DNA of 64,000 bases from Acanthacorydalis orientalis (Eukaryota > Arthropoda > Insecta > Megaloptera > Corydalidae), in NCBI GenBank assembly GCA_034766995.1, contig CM068313.1:61931579-61995578 (forward strand). Direction: 5' to 3'. Positions 1 through 9,041 of the stretch are shown piece after piece. Both the position numbers and the translations under genes were made by a program. The notes under the pieces are model-generated. The model was not told where the DNA came from. It made no database searches and worked only from the letters and a program-made list of their open reading frames with translations. Each line of letters begins with the position of its first letter. Position 1 is the first letter of the stretch.

Positions 1-481
1 ATGGCGATCTTCTAATATACTACCTTGTTCCACTATTGTCAAACAATACTATCTTGAATTCGTCAGTCCACAGAACATTACGCCATTTATCAGATGACCA
101 ATGCAGATATACTTTTGCAAATTTCATTCCATTTTCAAAATGCTGCCGCTTCAAGAGTGGAATCCTTTTTGGATTTCCGCTGAATAGTTCGACTTCTGCA
201 GGTCTCCCCATAATTGTAGAAGCGTTCGTATTTAAATTGAGCTCCTGTTTTATCTTCGAACTAGACAAAAAATGATTGGTTTTCGCTAGCCGAACTATTA
301 TTATTGCATTCTTTTTTTGAATTTCCGCTTTCGGTCCTCGTATTTCTGCTTTTTGCGTCCACTTTTTAACGTTTGCAAATCATTTTACTGCAGCACTCAA
401 TCGCGTCTTTAATAAATTTGTTTCACCGTCTGACAACAACTTTTTGATTAAAAGTCGTTTTTTCTGCTTTCCATGACCCAT
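1..481 (-). pseudogene. Tc1-like transposase, N-terminal part, broken
   Basis: This is the remnant of a Tc1/mariner-superfamily transposase, which would bind terminal inverted repeats and cut DNA with a DDE catalytic triad. The minus strand from an ATG at 479-481 begins MGHGKQKKR, followed by a degenerate helix-turn-helix region with an internal stop. An open stretch (268-20) then holds the family signature around the first catalytic Asp, WRNVLWTDEFKIVLF. A stop at 20-22 is followed in the same frame by YIRRSP, which matches the usual next block (Y-x-R-R-P) of Tc1 proteins, so the copy runs off the left edge of the window. The second Asp and the third acidic residue are not in view. The AT-rich stretch to about 785 may hold the 5' UTR and terminal repeat, but I could not fix an end. 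The copy is dead as seen. Confidence 0.85.
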
Positions 482-835
482 CTTAACTAAAAACAAATAA
501 TTCACTAAATTGTGTACTGAGACTTCAGATTAACATTGAAAAAAAAATAAAAATTAATTTTAACTTTTAGGTATAAATTTAACAACGTTGCTGTTATTTT
601 GTATAGTGAAAATCTTACATTATCTGAAACATTTACGATAATTTTTGACAATTAAATCCTAAAAGGTGGGAAATCACAAAAAATCCAATGCTGGAATATT
701 AAAATGTGTTTACCAAAAGATGCTACTAATTTTTAAAGAAAAAAGTGCCGGAAATTTGAATATTACTTTTCTAAGTGCACTGCTATTATTTTGCACTCAG
801 ATGTATATATATATATATGTTATCTTATGTACATG
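482..835. other. Non-coding stretch beside the Tc1 remnant
   Basis: No gene is seen. It is AT-rich DNA that probably includes the Tc1 5' flank, ending in a short (TA)n tract near 805-820. No convincing terminal inverted repeat or TA target duplication could be fixed. Confidence 0.4.
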
Positions 836-1065
836 TGTAAGAATCTGTGCGAACATGTGCGTATGTATGAATGGGTAATTAAGACCGTGTGCAAGGGTAC
901 TAAGAAGTGAAAGCGATGCGAAAAGGGTGGTCATTGTACCGACGTATAACTGTAAGAATCTGCACGAACATGTGTGTATGTACGAATGGGTGATTAATAC
1001 TATGTGCAAGGGTAGTAAGAAGTGAAAGCGATGCTAGCAGGGTGGTCGAGATGCCACAGAAGAAG
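836..1065. repeat. Two-copy tandem duplication, 115-bp unit
   Basis: Units 836-950 and 951-1065 are diverged direct copies. Both begin TGTAAGAATCTG, pass through a GAACATGTG(C/T)GTATGTA block, and end in AGAAGTGAAAGCGATGC. The repeat has no coding meaning that I can see. It may be the 3' UTR of an unrecognised retroelement, because a possible polyadenylation signal and a (CT)n tract follow downstream. Confidence 0.8.
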
Positions 1066-1324
1066 TATCGAGCAGATGGAGTCAGCGGGGGTCGAAAGGC
1101 CGGGTATATATGTGTCAGTCGATCTCGGAAAGGAGGCTCAAGCCCGGTTTGAAAATTCCTCCGGGCACATCTCACAATCAAAACACACACAGTACTCCAT
1201 TATTATAAACATTTGTTATCAGGCCATAAGCGAGTTCAACGCCAAGGCGAGGTACCGCAACTTTGTAATTAGCATACTTTAGTTAAAAAAATCTGTACTA
1301 TTGTATTATATTCTTAACAATAAA

Positions 1325-1330
<6 letters not shown>

Positions 1331-1357
<27 letters not shown>
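1331..1357. repeat. (CT)n microsatellite directly after an AATAAA
   Basis: This is a pure CT dinucleotide tract. It is preceded by an AATAAA hexamer at about 1319-1324. The motif CTCGGAAAGGAGG stands on its right edge and also at about 1125-1137 upstream. The layout looks like a retroelement 3' end set into a microsatellite, but no diagnostic protein motif is present. Confidence 0.7.
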
Positions 1358-1361
<4 letters not shown>

Positions 1362-2099
1362 AGGAGGAAGTCTATCTCGGGGCTCGGGTGGCGCATGAAA
1401 TGTTGGCTTATCGTGTTAACTATTGCTGTACTATTGCTGTGTATTAATGTTATTTGTGATTGTATTGTTTTATTTATTAAACATTAACCTTTATAATGTT
1501 CGGACTTTTATCATTCTGACCAAATTCGAAACTCTTTACAGTAAAGAAGTAACATAGCTGCGATAACCTAAATATAACATATAATATAATATAAAAATAT
1601 AGTATAAAGAGACTCGGCTCCTTACACATGTGAAATATTTCATAATCAATAAAATCGTTTGGACCGTGTGGATTTGTGTATTGTAATGCGATACACTGGG
1701 ATCCGTACTAATGTGAATGTTTCAAATGCTAATGGCTGGAAAACCCGAACACAATAGTCGGTATCTATTTTATTAATATTATTTACAGAACCTGAACAAT
1801 AGTGATGCACGATACATTTACACGCGAACAAAAGACGTCTGATCATAATAAGTCTGTCATTAGCATGACCGACCGGCTGGGGATGAAACTTTTGTCAGGT
1901 ATTGTGTTTTATACAAATTTGAAATGAAAAAACAATTTGTTAGTTCACCGTTGCTCACAGACCTAATGCGAATCTAGAAAAGGAGAACGATAATTAATAT
2001 TTCGGTGATCAGAGAGAGCTCTGTACATACCGTTACTTCGACGGTTGATGGTGCATCGTTTCTTCACACCGATTCGTGGATGGAAAGAGACGTGCAATC
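1358..2099. other. Intergenic, nothing recognised
   Basis: I see no gene, RNA or transposon signature. Short open frames on either strand carry no recognisable motif. Confidence 0.5.
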
Positions 2100-2180
2100 G
2101 TCCATTGGTTTCGTCACCGATGACGTCGTGTCGGTCTGTTAGTTATTTTCTGTAGGAATCTTACCCTTTCATTTATTCAG
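2100..2180 (+). promoter_or_regulatory. Candidate insect promoter (CCAAT, CRE, initiator)
   Basis: Three elements stand in promoter-like order on the plus strand: an inverted CCAAT box (CCATTGG, 2102-2108), a CRE-like TGACGTCG (2121-2128), and an initiator-like TTCAGACAGTG starting at 2176. The surrounding 1900-2780 is visibly richer in CG dinucleotides than its neighbours. No TATA box lies at the right distance. Motif clusters of this size arise by chance, so this is a weak call. It could be the 5' region of a host gene or of a non-coding transcript. Confidence 0.25.
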
Positions 2181-2777
2181 ACAGTGTTCGTTTGTATATT
2201 CGGTCGTTGCAGTAAGTGTTTGACCTTTTCGGTGTTATGTGAAATATTTATCAGTTGTGTTATGTAGTGTAGAGTTCAATCGTCGATCAGAGAAATCATT
2301 TTATGTGTTTCGTCTCTCTTAATTTCATTTATCGATCGTTTTCGAACATATCCACACGTTTTACTTATCGAAAAAGAATTCTTATTCGAACTAAACTGTT
2401 ACGATCGAGCGATTTAATTAGTGTTTGCTCTCTGCAAATGTAAGTGAACTGAGCTACGATCGTGATTATATTTCTGTGCAATTTTTACGAATACTAACAG
2501 TTTAAACAGTTCTTCATTTCTGTTTTCGAACCGGTAAGAGGTTGCCCTCGTCGGTAACCTGTAGTTCCTCCGGTTCACCGAGAAGAGACGATCTGTCTGG
2601 TGCTCATGATAAATGCTTCGATACTTTGCGATAGATTTCCGATTCAGTGCAACATGATCAGTGATATGTGAAGTCCAAGCCGTAGAGATCGATGCCCGGA
2701 ACTCGAGCACGTGAGATTATGAGGCTCCGGTCTCTGCATTTTTGCCATATGAATTTCAATAGTACGCGTGTAAGAGG
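2178..2777 (+). other. Possible non-coding first exon with splice donors
   Basis: A good donor match, AGG|GTGAGT, lies at 2777/2778, and a second, CA|GTAAGT, at 2211/2212. The stretch between has no long open frame on the plus strand. If the upstream promoter guess is right this would be a 5' UTR exon. No coding sequence in the window can be tied to it. Confidence 0.2.
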
Positions 2778-3003
2778 GTGAGTTGTTTTTTAATATTTTA
2801 TGTTATTTCAGTTCGGCATATTTTTTGGAGATTCAATTTCTGATCTCAAGTCTCAATCATGTCGTGTTTAAAAATATTATTTTTTTATGATTTACATTTT
2901 AATATAAACGATAAATGCTGTGCTTGTAAAACGGGGAACGGTAATTGCGAGTTCTTGAAAACATTTACGAGGCTGAAACGTTATTTTCAATTTATTATTT
3001 AGA
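2778..3003. other. AT-rich non-coding stretch
   Basis: Nothing recognised. Confidence 0.4.
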
Positions 3004-3500
3004 CATATTTCAATGAATCTAATATATCTTTCGTTCTATTTATTTGTATTTACTTCAAAATTATACAAATATACTTCGTTAATTATTTACAGAGCTAAAA
3101 ATCATTTTATTGTTCTTCAACACTTATTAGTGAAATTCAAATTGCTACAAGTGGTGCCGATTTTGTTTTCGCGAAAAAAACAAAACTATTTCAATCAATG
3201 CCTTTTTTTGCAATTCTTATAAACTATTGTTATTTTTTATATAATTAAATGAACAACACATTAATAGATGTAGAATATATAAATTTTCTTACAAAACATT
3301 TCCTAACGTTTTAATCATACCGTTTCAATTACAAAAATTTATTTGAAAACAATTATCTAACATATTTCAACGATTCTAATATATCATTCGTTTCATTTAT
3401 TTGCATCTGCTTCAAAATTATAAAAATATTCTTCGTAGTTGTTTATAGAGCAAAAAATTAATTTATTACTCTTCAGCCGCATTTAAATGCAATCCAAACG
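3004..3500. repeat. Old direct duplication, period about 355 bp
   Basis: The block starting ACATATTTCAATGAATCTAA at about 3004 recurs as ACATATTTCAACGATTCTAA at about 3359. Similarity continues for about 115 bp, through the TTCAAAATTATA and TTTA(C/T)AGAGC segments. The copies are clearly diverged and non-coding. Confidence 0.75.
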
Positions 3501-3749
3501 AAAACGTTTTTTATTGAATTTGTGTGTTTAGTCTGTTTTTTTATTTTTTTGCAGTAGTGAATATTTATGCGATTATTTCTTTTTGTACATTATATTCTCA
3601 TACTGAACTTATAAATATGTATATATATATATAAATAATTATAACAAGCACTGCTTTTTCAACCATTAGAAATTGAAAAAAACAACATTCTTTTTAGTTT
3701 TCTAAAAAAATAATTTACTAAAGCATTCATAAAGTATTGTGTGTGTATG

Positions 3750-3772
3750 TATATATATATATATATACATAC

Positions 3773-3817
<45 letters not shown>
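3750..3817. repeat. (TA)n microsatellite
   Basis: Interrupted TA tract. Open frames read across it are artefacts of the dinucleotide (runs of Tyr-Ile). Confidence 0.95.
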
Positions 3818-3822
<5 letters not shown>

Positions 3823-3905
3823 GTGAGGATAACATATGCTGCTAGTTTGAAACTATTTTGCTTTATTTGTAACCAAAATTTCAAGTACAATAACAATACA
3901 TTATG

Positions 3906-3909
3906 CGCT
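3906..3909. repeat. Errantivirus target site duplication, left copy (CGCT)
   Basis: CGCT abuts the left LTR and is repeated at 16679-16682 outside the right LTR. Four-base duplications are the rule for this clade. Confidence 0.9.
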
Positions 3910-4007
3910 AATTATATTTCGGGATCGGCAATTTAAGTTTTTAAAAAGCTCAGACACGAGTCTAACGTCTGCTCACAACAGTTTTATTTTTAAGACTGAT
4001 CTTTATT
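3910..4007 (-). repeat. 3' LTR, distal piece
   Basis: This piece matches 16336-16433 of the right LTR with one difference (T for G in the GTTTTATKTTTAAG segment). The LTR stops here because the Jockey-like element inserted after CTGATCTTTATT; the rest resumes at 8747. Confidence 0.95.
3996..4007. repeat. Jockey-like target site duplication, left copy
   Basis: CTGATCTTTATT here is repeated at 8735-8746. The unoccupied right LTR has this sequence once, followed directly by AATTTTG. Confidence 0.95.
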
Positions 4008-4496
4008 CAAATCAAATCAAATCAAATACAAATTTATTGACAACTATTTACAAACTTTATACATATTGTAGTGTGTTTGTGTGGTGTATCGTTGTTGTGG
4101 TGTGGTTCCCGCGCCGTAACGCTAACCGCTTGCGATCGGGGTTTTTGTGTCGTGATGTTGCATGTTTTTATATTGTTGTTACAGCAAGTTATTGCCCGGA
4201 AATTTTCAAAACCGGGCAAGACCTTAATTTTAAAAACTTATTTCTAACTTATATACTAATCTTACAGACTAACTTATGTACTAAACTTATCTAGTTATTC
4301 ATAATATTTGATTTACACGTGTCCTATCACTGTTCATTGTTTTTGCATTTTTTGCACGTGTCCTATCACTTATGCACTTATCTGAAAAAGAAAAAACTCG
4401 CGTCTTTTGTCGCACTCCGCGCACTATTCACTCAGTTACACGGCACTGCACTACACAGCACTACACTTGCACAAACACATCACAGTGTATATAAGT
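4008..4496 (-). other. 3' UTR and GATTT-repeat tail of the Jockey-like element
   Basis: Read on the minus strand, the 3' end is AATAAATTTGTATTTGATTT followed by further GATTT units (4008-4030). A pentanucleotide tail instead of poly(A) is known in some non-LTR clades. The diverged copy at 17884 ends the same way, so the tail is a family trait. The rest of the 3' UTR has a recognisable counterpart at about 18190-18480. Confidence 0.85.
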
Positions 4497-7184
4497 TCAC
4501 AGATCGAATTCCTCGGGGAGCCGCCTCTTCCTCGCCCTCCTGGAGTTCCGCCACCGGTGAACCGATGGTGGTCTGCCGACGAGCGGGTTCTGGTGGCCCT
4601 GGATACGCGATCGGTGACTTCTGATGAGTGCTCGTGCATGTCGTTTTACCGTCTCGATGTCGCAGCGGCGGTGCAGCTCGAAGATCGGTGTGTCCCGCGG
4701 CAGCCCGGTGATCAGTCGAAGTGTCTTATTCTGAAATACCTGCATGGCATTCCAGTTTTGGGAGCACGTCACCGCCCACACAGGGAGCGCATATGTAAGT
4801 ATGGACCGTATACAGGCCTTATATAGCGTCATTTTTGTCTTGAGTGGTATCGCTCGGCTTCTCAGCAGCGCGCACAGGCCGAACCGCGCGCCTCGCGCCC
4901 GGTTGATTCGGTCGGTGACTGCCGATGTGTATGTCAGCCTCGAGTCTAGGCATAGCCCGAGGTATCGAATTTTGGTAGTCGCGGCGATTGACTTGTCGCC
5001 GACGCGGATGTTATGTCGTTCGTATCGGCCATCTCTCAGTATGATGGCCTCGGTCTTTGTCGTATTCACCTTGATGTTATTGGTGTTCAGGTAGTCGATG
5101 TATATGTCGAGTGCGTTTTGAATGCGGGTAATGCCCGACGTGATTTGTGGGTGGTAGGCGGACGTGTATAGAGCGGTGTCGTCGGCGTAGAACGCCGAAC
5201 TGACGCCGGGCGGTAACGCCGGTATGTCATGCATATACAGGATGTACAGGAGCGGCCCCAGGACGCTGCCCTGGGGGACACCTGCAGGTACGGGATGCGA
5301 AGAGGATTTCGAGTTCGCGAGGTCGACGAAAAATGTGCGACCGGTCAGGTAGTTTTGGATTATTTTTGTTAGATACACAGGCGTATCTAGCATGGTTAGT
5401 TTGCGGATTAGGTTGTCGTGCCACACCGAATCGAAGGCTTTTTCGATATCGAGAGTGACGAGTACGGTTGCGCGTTTCTTTTTCATTTCTGAAATCGCGT
5501 CTCCAGTTATCCTGTCTAGCTGGAGAATGGTGGACAGCTGTGCTCGGAAACCGAACTGTTGGTCTGGGATGATGTTAGATGCGCGAATGTGCGCGAGGAG
5601 CCGTTTATACACGACTCTCTCGAAAATTTTGCTGATTGCCGGAAGTAGGCTAATCGGCCGGTGGTTTTTCGGTATGTTGCTCGGTTTGCCGGGTTTGGGC
5701 AGGGCGATGACTTTAGCCTGCTTCCAAACGCCGGGGAAGTGGTTTAGCCGAAGTGCGGCGTTTATGATATTTTTCAGCTGGACAAGTGCGATACGAGGTA
5801 GATATTTCAGGTGAAGATGGCAAATGCCGTCAGCTCCGGGTGCTTTTCGGTTTTTTAATTTCCGAATAATACGGTATAGTTCCGAACAGTTTGTCGGAAT
5901 CGTGTCTGCAGATGGGGGGGTGGCTCGAAGTGCGTGAGCCGCGTTTTGCGCGTTTCTAGTGGTGTCTGGGTCGGACAGGTTTGAGCTGACGGTGTGCGCT
6001 GCCGCGAAAGCGTCGGCGAGTGCATCGGCGCGCTCTTGCGTAGAAGTTGCAAGGCCGCGGTCTGTGATTAGCGCTGTGGGAGGATCGCGGGCCGATTTTA
6101 ACTGCCGAAGTATGTCCCAGGCAGAGTTCTGAGGGTCTGCTTTTATTGTGCGGGCCACACGGTCCTGCCACAGCGCGCTGCGATATTCGGCAAGTTTGGT
6201 CTCTAGTTCTGTGTTTAGGGCGTTTTTCAGACGTTTAAGTCTGAGGTCCCCGGTGCGCTGCCAGGCTCTCCTGGCCTGGTTCCTCCGTCGGCGCAAGATC
6301 TGCAGGTCACGAGGCGGTGTCTGGGCCACGACGGCCCAGGCCTTCCTCGTAGGAATGTGGAGCTTAGCCGCTGTCGCTATCGCTCCCTCCAGCTCGGCTA
6401 CGCTGGATTCTAAGTCGGCGACTGACGCCGGCTCAACGACTTGAACGTTGTTCGTGATATGCTCTTTGTACCGCTTCCAGTCTGCCCGCTGGAAGTCAGG
6501 TACGGTGGGCGGCTTTTGCCGGTGGTACGCAGCATTGTTGAGTGTGGCGAGCACCGGTACGTGGTCCGACTCTGGACCATCGACCGTGCGGACTGTTATG
6601 CGCGAGGCATTGACGTTGTTCACGAGGAACAGGTCAATGGTTGACGGGACGCCGCTGGCGTTGCCCGGAAAGCGTGTGGGTGTTGGCGGAAATTTTAGCG
6701 AAATTTGCCTGTCGGTATCGTCAAAAAAGCGGTGTAGGATGACACCGTTAGAGTTATTTCGACTGCAGTTCCAGTCGACGTGGGCGGCGTTGAAGTCACC
6801 CACGATGAGGGATGGCAGGTTTGTGTCGACGAGCATGTCGAGTAGAGCAGGGTCCAGCCGGCGTATATACACGCCAGTAATCTTCAGTCTGACTCGCCCG
6901 TCCAGGTGGACCGAGACGTTCTCGGTGCCGACGTCCTGGTCGGGGAGTCGCGCATGGAGGATATCTTTTTTGACGAAAATCGCGACGCCGCCTCCCATGG
7001 AGGAACGGTCGTGGCGGTGGATTTGGTAGTTGGGCATTGTGAATTTGCGACTCGGCTGTAGACGGGTGTCGACGATGACAGCCACGTCTACGTCGTGCCG
7101 CAGGAAAAGGTCTGCAAGTTCTGGCTTCTTGCGAAGAAGCCCTCCTTGGATATTGAAATTTACTATATTGAGTTTAGGATGCAT
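4497..7184 (-). CDS. Jockey-like ORF2: endonuclease and reverse transcriptase
   Basis: An intact 895-aa polyprotein that would nick target DNA and reverse transcribe the element RNA at the nick. Residues 1-220 form an APE-like endonuclease: FNIQGG near the start, GGGVAIFV (64-71), IVGDFN with D130 and N132, and SDH at 206-208. The usual active-site Glu after the second strand is Asp here (VIVDTRL). Residues about 444-750 are the reverse transcriptase: RKAPGADG (446-453), FDSVW (584-588), GVPQGSVLGPLL (635-646), YADD (666-669), and the thumb-side IRYLGLCLDSRLTY. The C-terminal 145 residues hold the YALPVW region typical of the Jockey clade, and no RNase H follows. The ATG at 7182-7184 touches the ORF1 stop with no spacer and is in the same frame. 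The open frame is unbroken and may still be functional. Confidence 0.95.
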   Translation of the reverse strand: MHPKLNIVNFNIQGGLLRKKPELADLFLRHDVDVAVIVDTRLQPSRKFTMPNYQIHRHDRSSMGGGVAIFVKKDILHARLPDQDVGTENVSVHLDGRVRLKITGVYIRRLDPALLDMLVDTNLPSLIVGDFNAAHVDWNCSRNNSNGVILHRFFDDTDRQISLKFPPTPTRFPGNASGVPSTIDLFLVNNVNASRITVRTVDGPESDHVPVLATLNNAAYHRQKPPTVPDFQRADWKRYKEHITNNVQVVEPASVADLESSVAELEGAIATAAKLHIPTRKAWAVVAQTPPRDLQILRRRRNQARRAWQRTGDLRLKRLKNALNTELETKLAEYRSALWQDRVARTIKADPQNSAWDILRQLKSARDPPTALITDRGLATSTQERADALADAFAAAHTVSSNLSDPDTTRNAQNAAHALRATPPSADTIPTNCSELYRIIRKLKNRKAPGADGICHLHLKYLPRIALVQLKNIINAALRLNHFPGVWKQAKVIALPKPGKPSNIPKNHRPISLLPAISKIFERVVYKRLLAHIRASNIIPDQQFGFRAQLSTILQLDRITGDAISEMKKKRATVLVTLDIEKAFDSVWHDNLIRKLTMLDTPVYLTKIIQNYLTGRTFFVDLANSKSSSHPVPAGVPQGSVLGPLLYILYMHDIPALPPGVSSAFYADDTALYTSAYHPQITSGITRIQNALDIYIDYLNTNNIKVNTTKTEAIILRDGRYERHNIRVGDKSIAATTKIRYLGLCLDSRLTYTSAVTDRINRARGARFGLCALLRSRAIPLKTKMTLYKACIRSILTYALPVWAVTCSQNWNAMQVFQNKTLRLITGLPRDTPIFELHRRCDIETVKRHARALIRSHRSRIQGHQNPLVGRPPSVHRWRNSRRARKRRLPEEFDL

Positions 7185-8690
7185 TTAAGGATAAAACGCC
7201 CTGAACTCTTTCAGTGCATTGACGTGGTCAAGAGGATCACGGCTGGCACTTACCTTGGCATTCAACTGCTTCAGTCCAGTCAGCAATTTTTTCAGGTCGA
7301 CGTGCGAAGTCAGTACGTCGAGTTCGGCCATCACCGCGTTCAAGTCGCTGAACGCGGGGTCGTCTAGTCCTGCAGTTGTCGGCGCGGGTACGGCTGCCGC
7401 TGCTGCCGCTGGCCCGCGTCGGAGATGCGCTGGCGCGCGAAGGTCTGGGTACGGCGGCCTGGTCGACGCCGCCATTTGCAGCTCGTACTGCGACACCGGG
7501 CCGGTGCCGTAGTGCTGCTGCTGTTGATAATATTGCTGTCCGTGTGCGGCCCAGTGGTTGACCGCGGGCTGGGGCGCTGGTACGTACGTCGTCTTGTTGG
7601 GCACGGCGCGTTGCCGGCCGCCGCGTGCTTTCTTTACATACTCGGCGTATACCGGGCACTGCCGGTGATTCGCCGTATGCTGGCCATTGCAGTTTATGCA
7701 CTTGGCCACTGTCGTCTTCGGGTTGGGGCACTGCCTCGAGGGATGTTCACCGGCGCACTTTACACATTTACTGCGCACGTGGCAGTTAGAGGTGGCGTGT
7801 CCGAACGCTTGACAACGGAAGCACTGGGTTATGCCCGTTGTCTGATACTTCTTCCAATAAATCACGCAGTCGAATAATTTACGGACCTGCTTGATTGTGT
7901 TGATATGCGTGCCGTGTGCAAAGTCTACTTTGTACATCGGCAGCCTACCGACGATTTTCGACGTCATTATTGAGCATTTTTTAACTATAAGTCCTTTGGC
8001 CACTAACGCGGCCGCAACCTCGGTAGGTTGGAAGTCCGGCAGGCCGCGCAGCACCATGGCAACGGGCCTGTCCTCGGGCAAGGTGTACGTGTAAAATTGC
8101 ACCTCGTCGTTGACCGAAAGTTCCTTTTTTAGCGAGGTGAAATCCTCCACATCGTCGCACTATATCAGCACTGTTTTGTCTTTGTATTTATAGTCAATTT
8201 TACTTTTTACCACTTGTTTAACCTGCGCGCTGAAGGCGTCGTGATTTGCAGGTTTTTTCAGCAGCACTATCGGTGGTGGCGCGCGTTTCTTGCGCGGTGC
8301 TGCCGGTTTTACGCTAGTCATCGTCGGGTTCGGCGCTGGCTGTGGCACCACCACAGCCGGCGGGTGAGTGGCGTCACTCACCGGAGGCTCGTCGGTTACC
8401 GGGTCATCTACGATGAGCCCGGCGAAACGGTTCTTCGTGAAGAACGCGGATGTCACTGTCTGGTTCGATGGCACTTGCGTGTCCATCGGTGTCGGTGGCG
8501 CGGCCGTGGCGGCGGTTACCGAGTCTGCATTTGTGTTTGTGTTTGTTTTGTCAGTACTTACGGCTGATTTTTTGTCGATTTTTCGCTGTTTCACCCTGCG
8601 GAATCCGTCCTCGTCCGTGACGGAGGCAGGGGGAGTCATTTTAGGTCTGCTGGTCGTCGGGGTCGCTGTCGTGGTCGAAGTCGTCGCCAT
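7185..8690 (-). pseudogene. Jockey-like ORF1 (gag-like, zinc knuckles) with one amber stop
   Basis: This is the nucleic-acid-binding ORF1 protein of the element, about 500 residues from the ATG at 8688-8690. The N-terminal third is low in structure (Thr, Pro, Ala rich). The middle holds a fold typical of insect ORF1 proteins, including RPVAMVLRGLPDFQPTEV. Three CCHC-type knuckles then follow (about 7690-7825): CFRCQAFGHATSNC, CVKCAGEHPSRQC and a CINCNGQHT variant. The C-terminus is Gln/Ala/Pro rich. A single TAG at 8160-8162 interrupts the frame after KDKTVLI. The related copy near 19370 has a CAG Gln codon at this place, so the TAG is most simply a C-to-T change. Sequence on both sides stays in the same frame. 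The stop is before the knuckles, so a normal product is not expected unless it is read through. Confidence 0.9.
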
Positions 8691-8734
8691 TTTTGTTTCC
8701 GCAGGTTTTACAATACTATATACCTTTCGGTCAT
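8691..8734 (-). promoter_or_regulatory. 5' UTR of the Jockey-like element, likely internal promoter
   Basis: Only 44 bp separate the 5' target duplication from the ORF1 ATG. Elements of this clade carry a promoter inside the transcribed region, so control sequences probably lie here and in early ORF1. I see no specific motif. The diverged copy ending at about 19962 has a similar leader. Confidence 0.5.
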
Positions 8735-8746
8735 CTGATCTTTATT
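8735..8746. repeat. Jockey-like target site duplication, right copy
   Basis: CTGATCTTTATT, identical to 3996-4007. It directly follows the 5' end of the element. Confidence 0.95.
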
Positions 8747-8991
8747 AATTTTGTTACTGTTTATGTACAATTAAATTGGTGAGTCGACACGTCTGCACTT
8801 AGTGTCGTTACAAATCTCACAAGTATATATTACAATTAATTATTAGGAAAATACTAATTATCAGTTGAAGAATGTCGTCTGCATCCTGCAGGTGTCAATA
8901 CTTTATCAGAGGGATGTTGTCTGCATACTGTAGATGTCAATATGTTATCAGAGGATAAATGTTGTCTCCATCCTGTGGGTGTCATATAACT
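8747..8991 (-). repeat. 3' LTR, proximal piece
   Basis: It matches 16434-16678 with one difference (GTTTATGTAC against GTTTATATAC). Together with 3910-4007 it rebuilds a 343-bp LTR. Inside are three diverged short repeats built on GTTGTCTSCATMCTGYRGRTGTCA, a possible regulatory array. Confidence 0.95.
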
Positions 8992-9006
8992 CCTCCATTC
9001 TTTTAG
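8992..9006 (-). promoter_or_regulatory. Polypurine tract
   Basis: On the minus strand AAAAGAATGGAGG runs directly into the LTR start AGTTAT. A purine run touching the 3' LTR is the plus-strand DNA primer of LTR retroelements. Confidence 0.8.
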
Positions 9007-9041
9007 AAATGAGTCCGTAGTTGTAACGGCTTATTTCTTGG

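Larger units (their letters stand above)
4008..8734 (-). mobile_element. Full-length Jockey-like non-LTR retrotransposon
   Basis: A 4.7-kb element inserted into the errantivirus 3' LTR. It is bounded by a 12-bp duplication (CTGATCTTTATT) and both ends are therefore known exactly. On the minus strand it has a short 5' UTR (8734-8691), ORF1 (one in-frame amber stop), ORF2 (intact, 895 aa), a 488-bp 3' UTR, and a tail of GATTT repeats rather than poly(A). ORF1 carries three zinc knuckles. ORF2 carries an APE-type endonuclease and a reverse transcriptase without an RNase H domain, the plan of the Jockey clade. It inserted after the errantivirus, so it is the youngest dated event in the window. 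Relatives lie at 17884-19962 and 20441-21955. Confidence 0.96.

Noticed and set aside
2414..2710. 98-aa minus-strand open frame
   Set aside because: No domain, no repeat partner, and it lies in the promoter-like plus-strand region; likely chance.
6448..7029. 193-aa open frame on the plus strand
   Set aside because: It lies opposite the intact endonuclease frame and has no motif of its own.
7237..7731. 164-aa minus-strand frame overlapping ORF1
   Set aside because: An alternative frame of the GC-rich ORF1; the real frame has the zinc knuckles.
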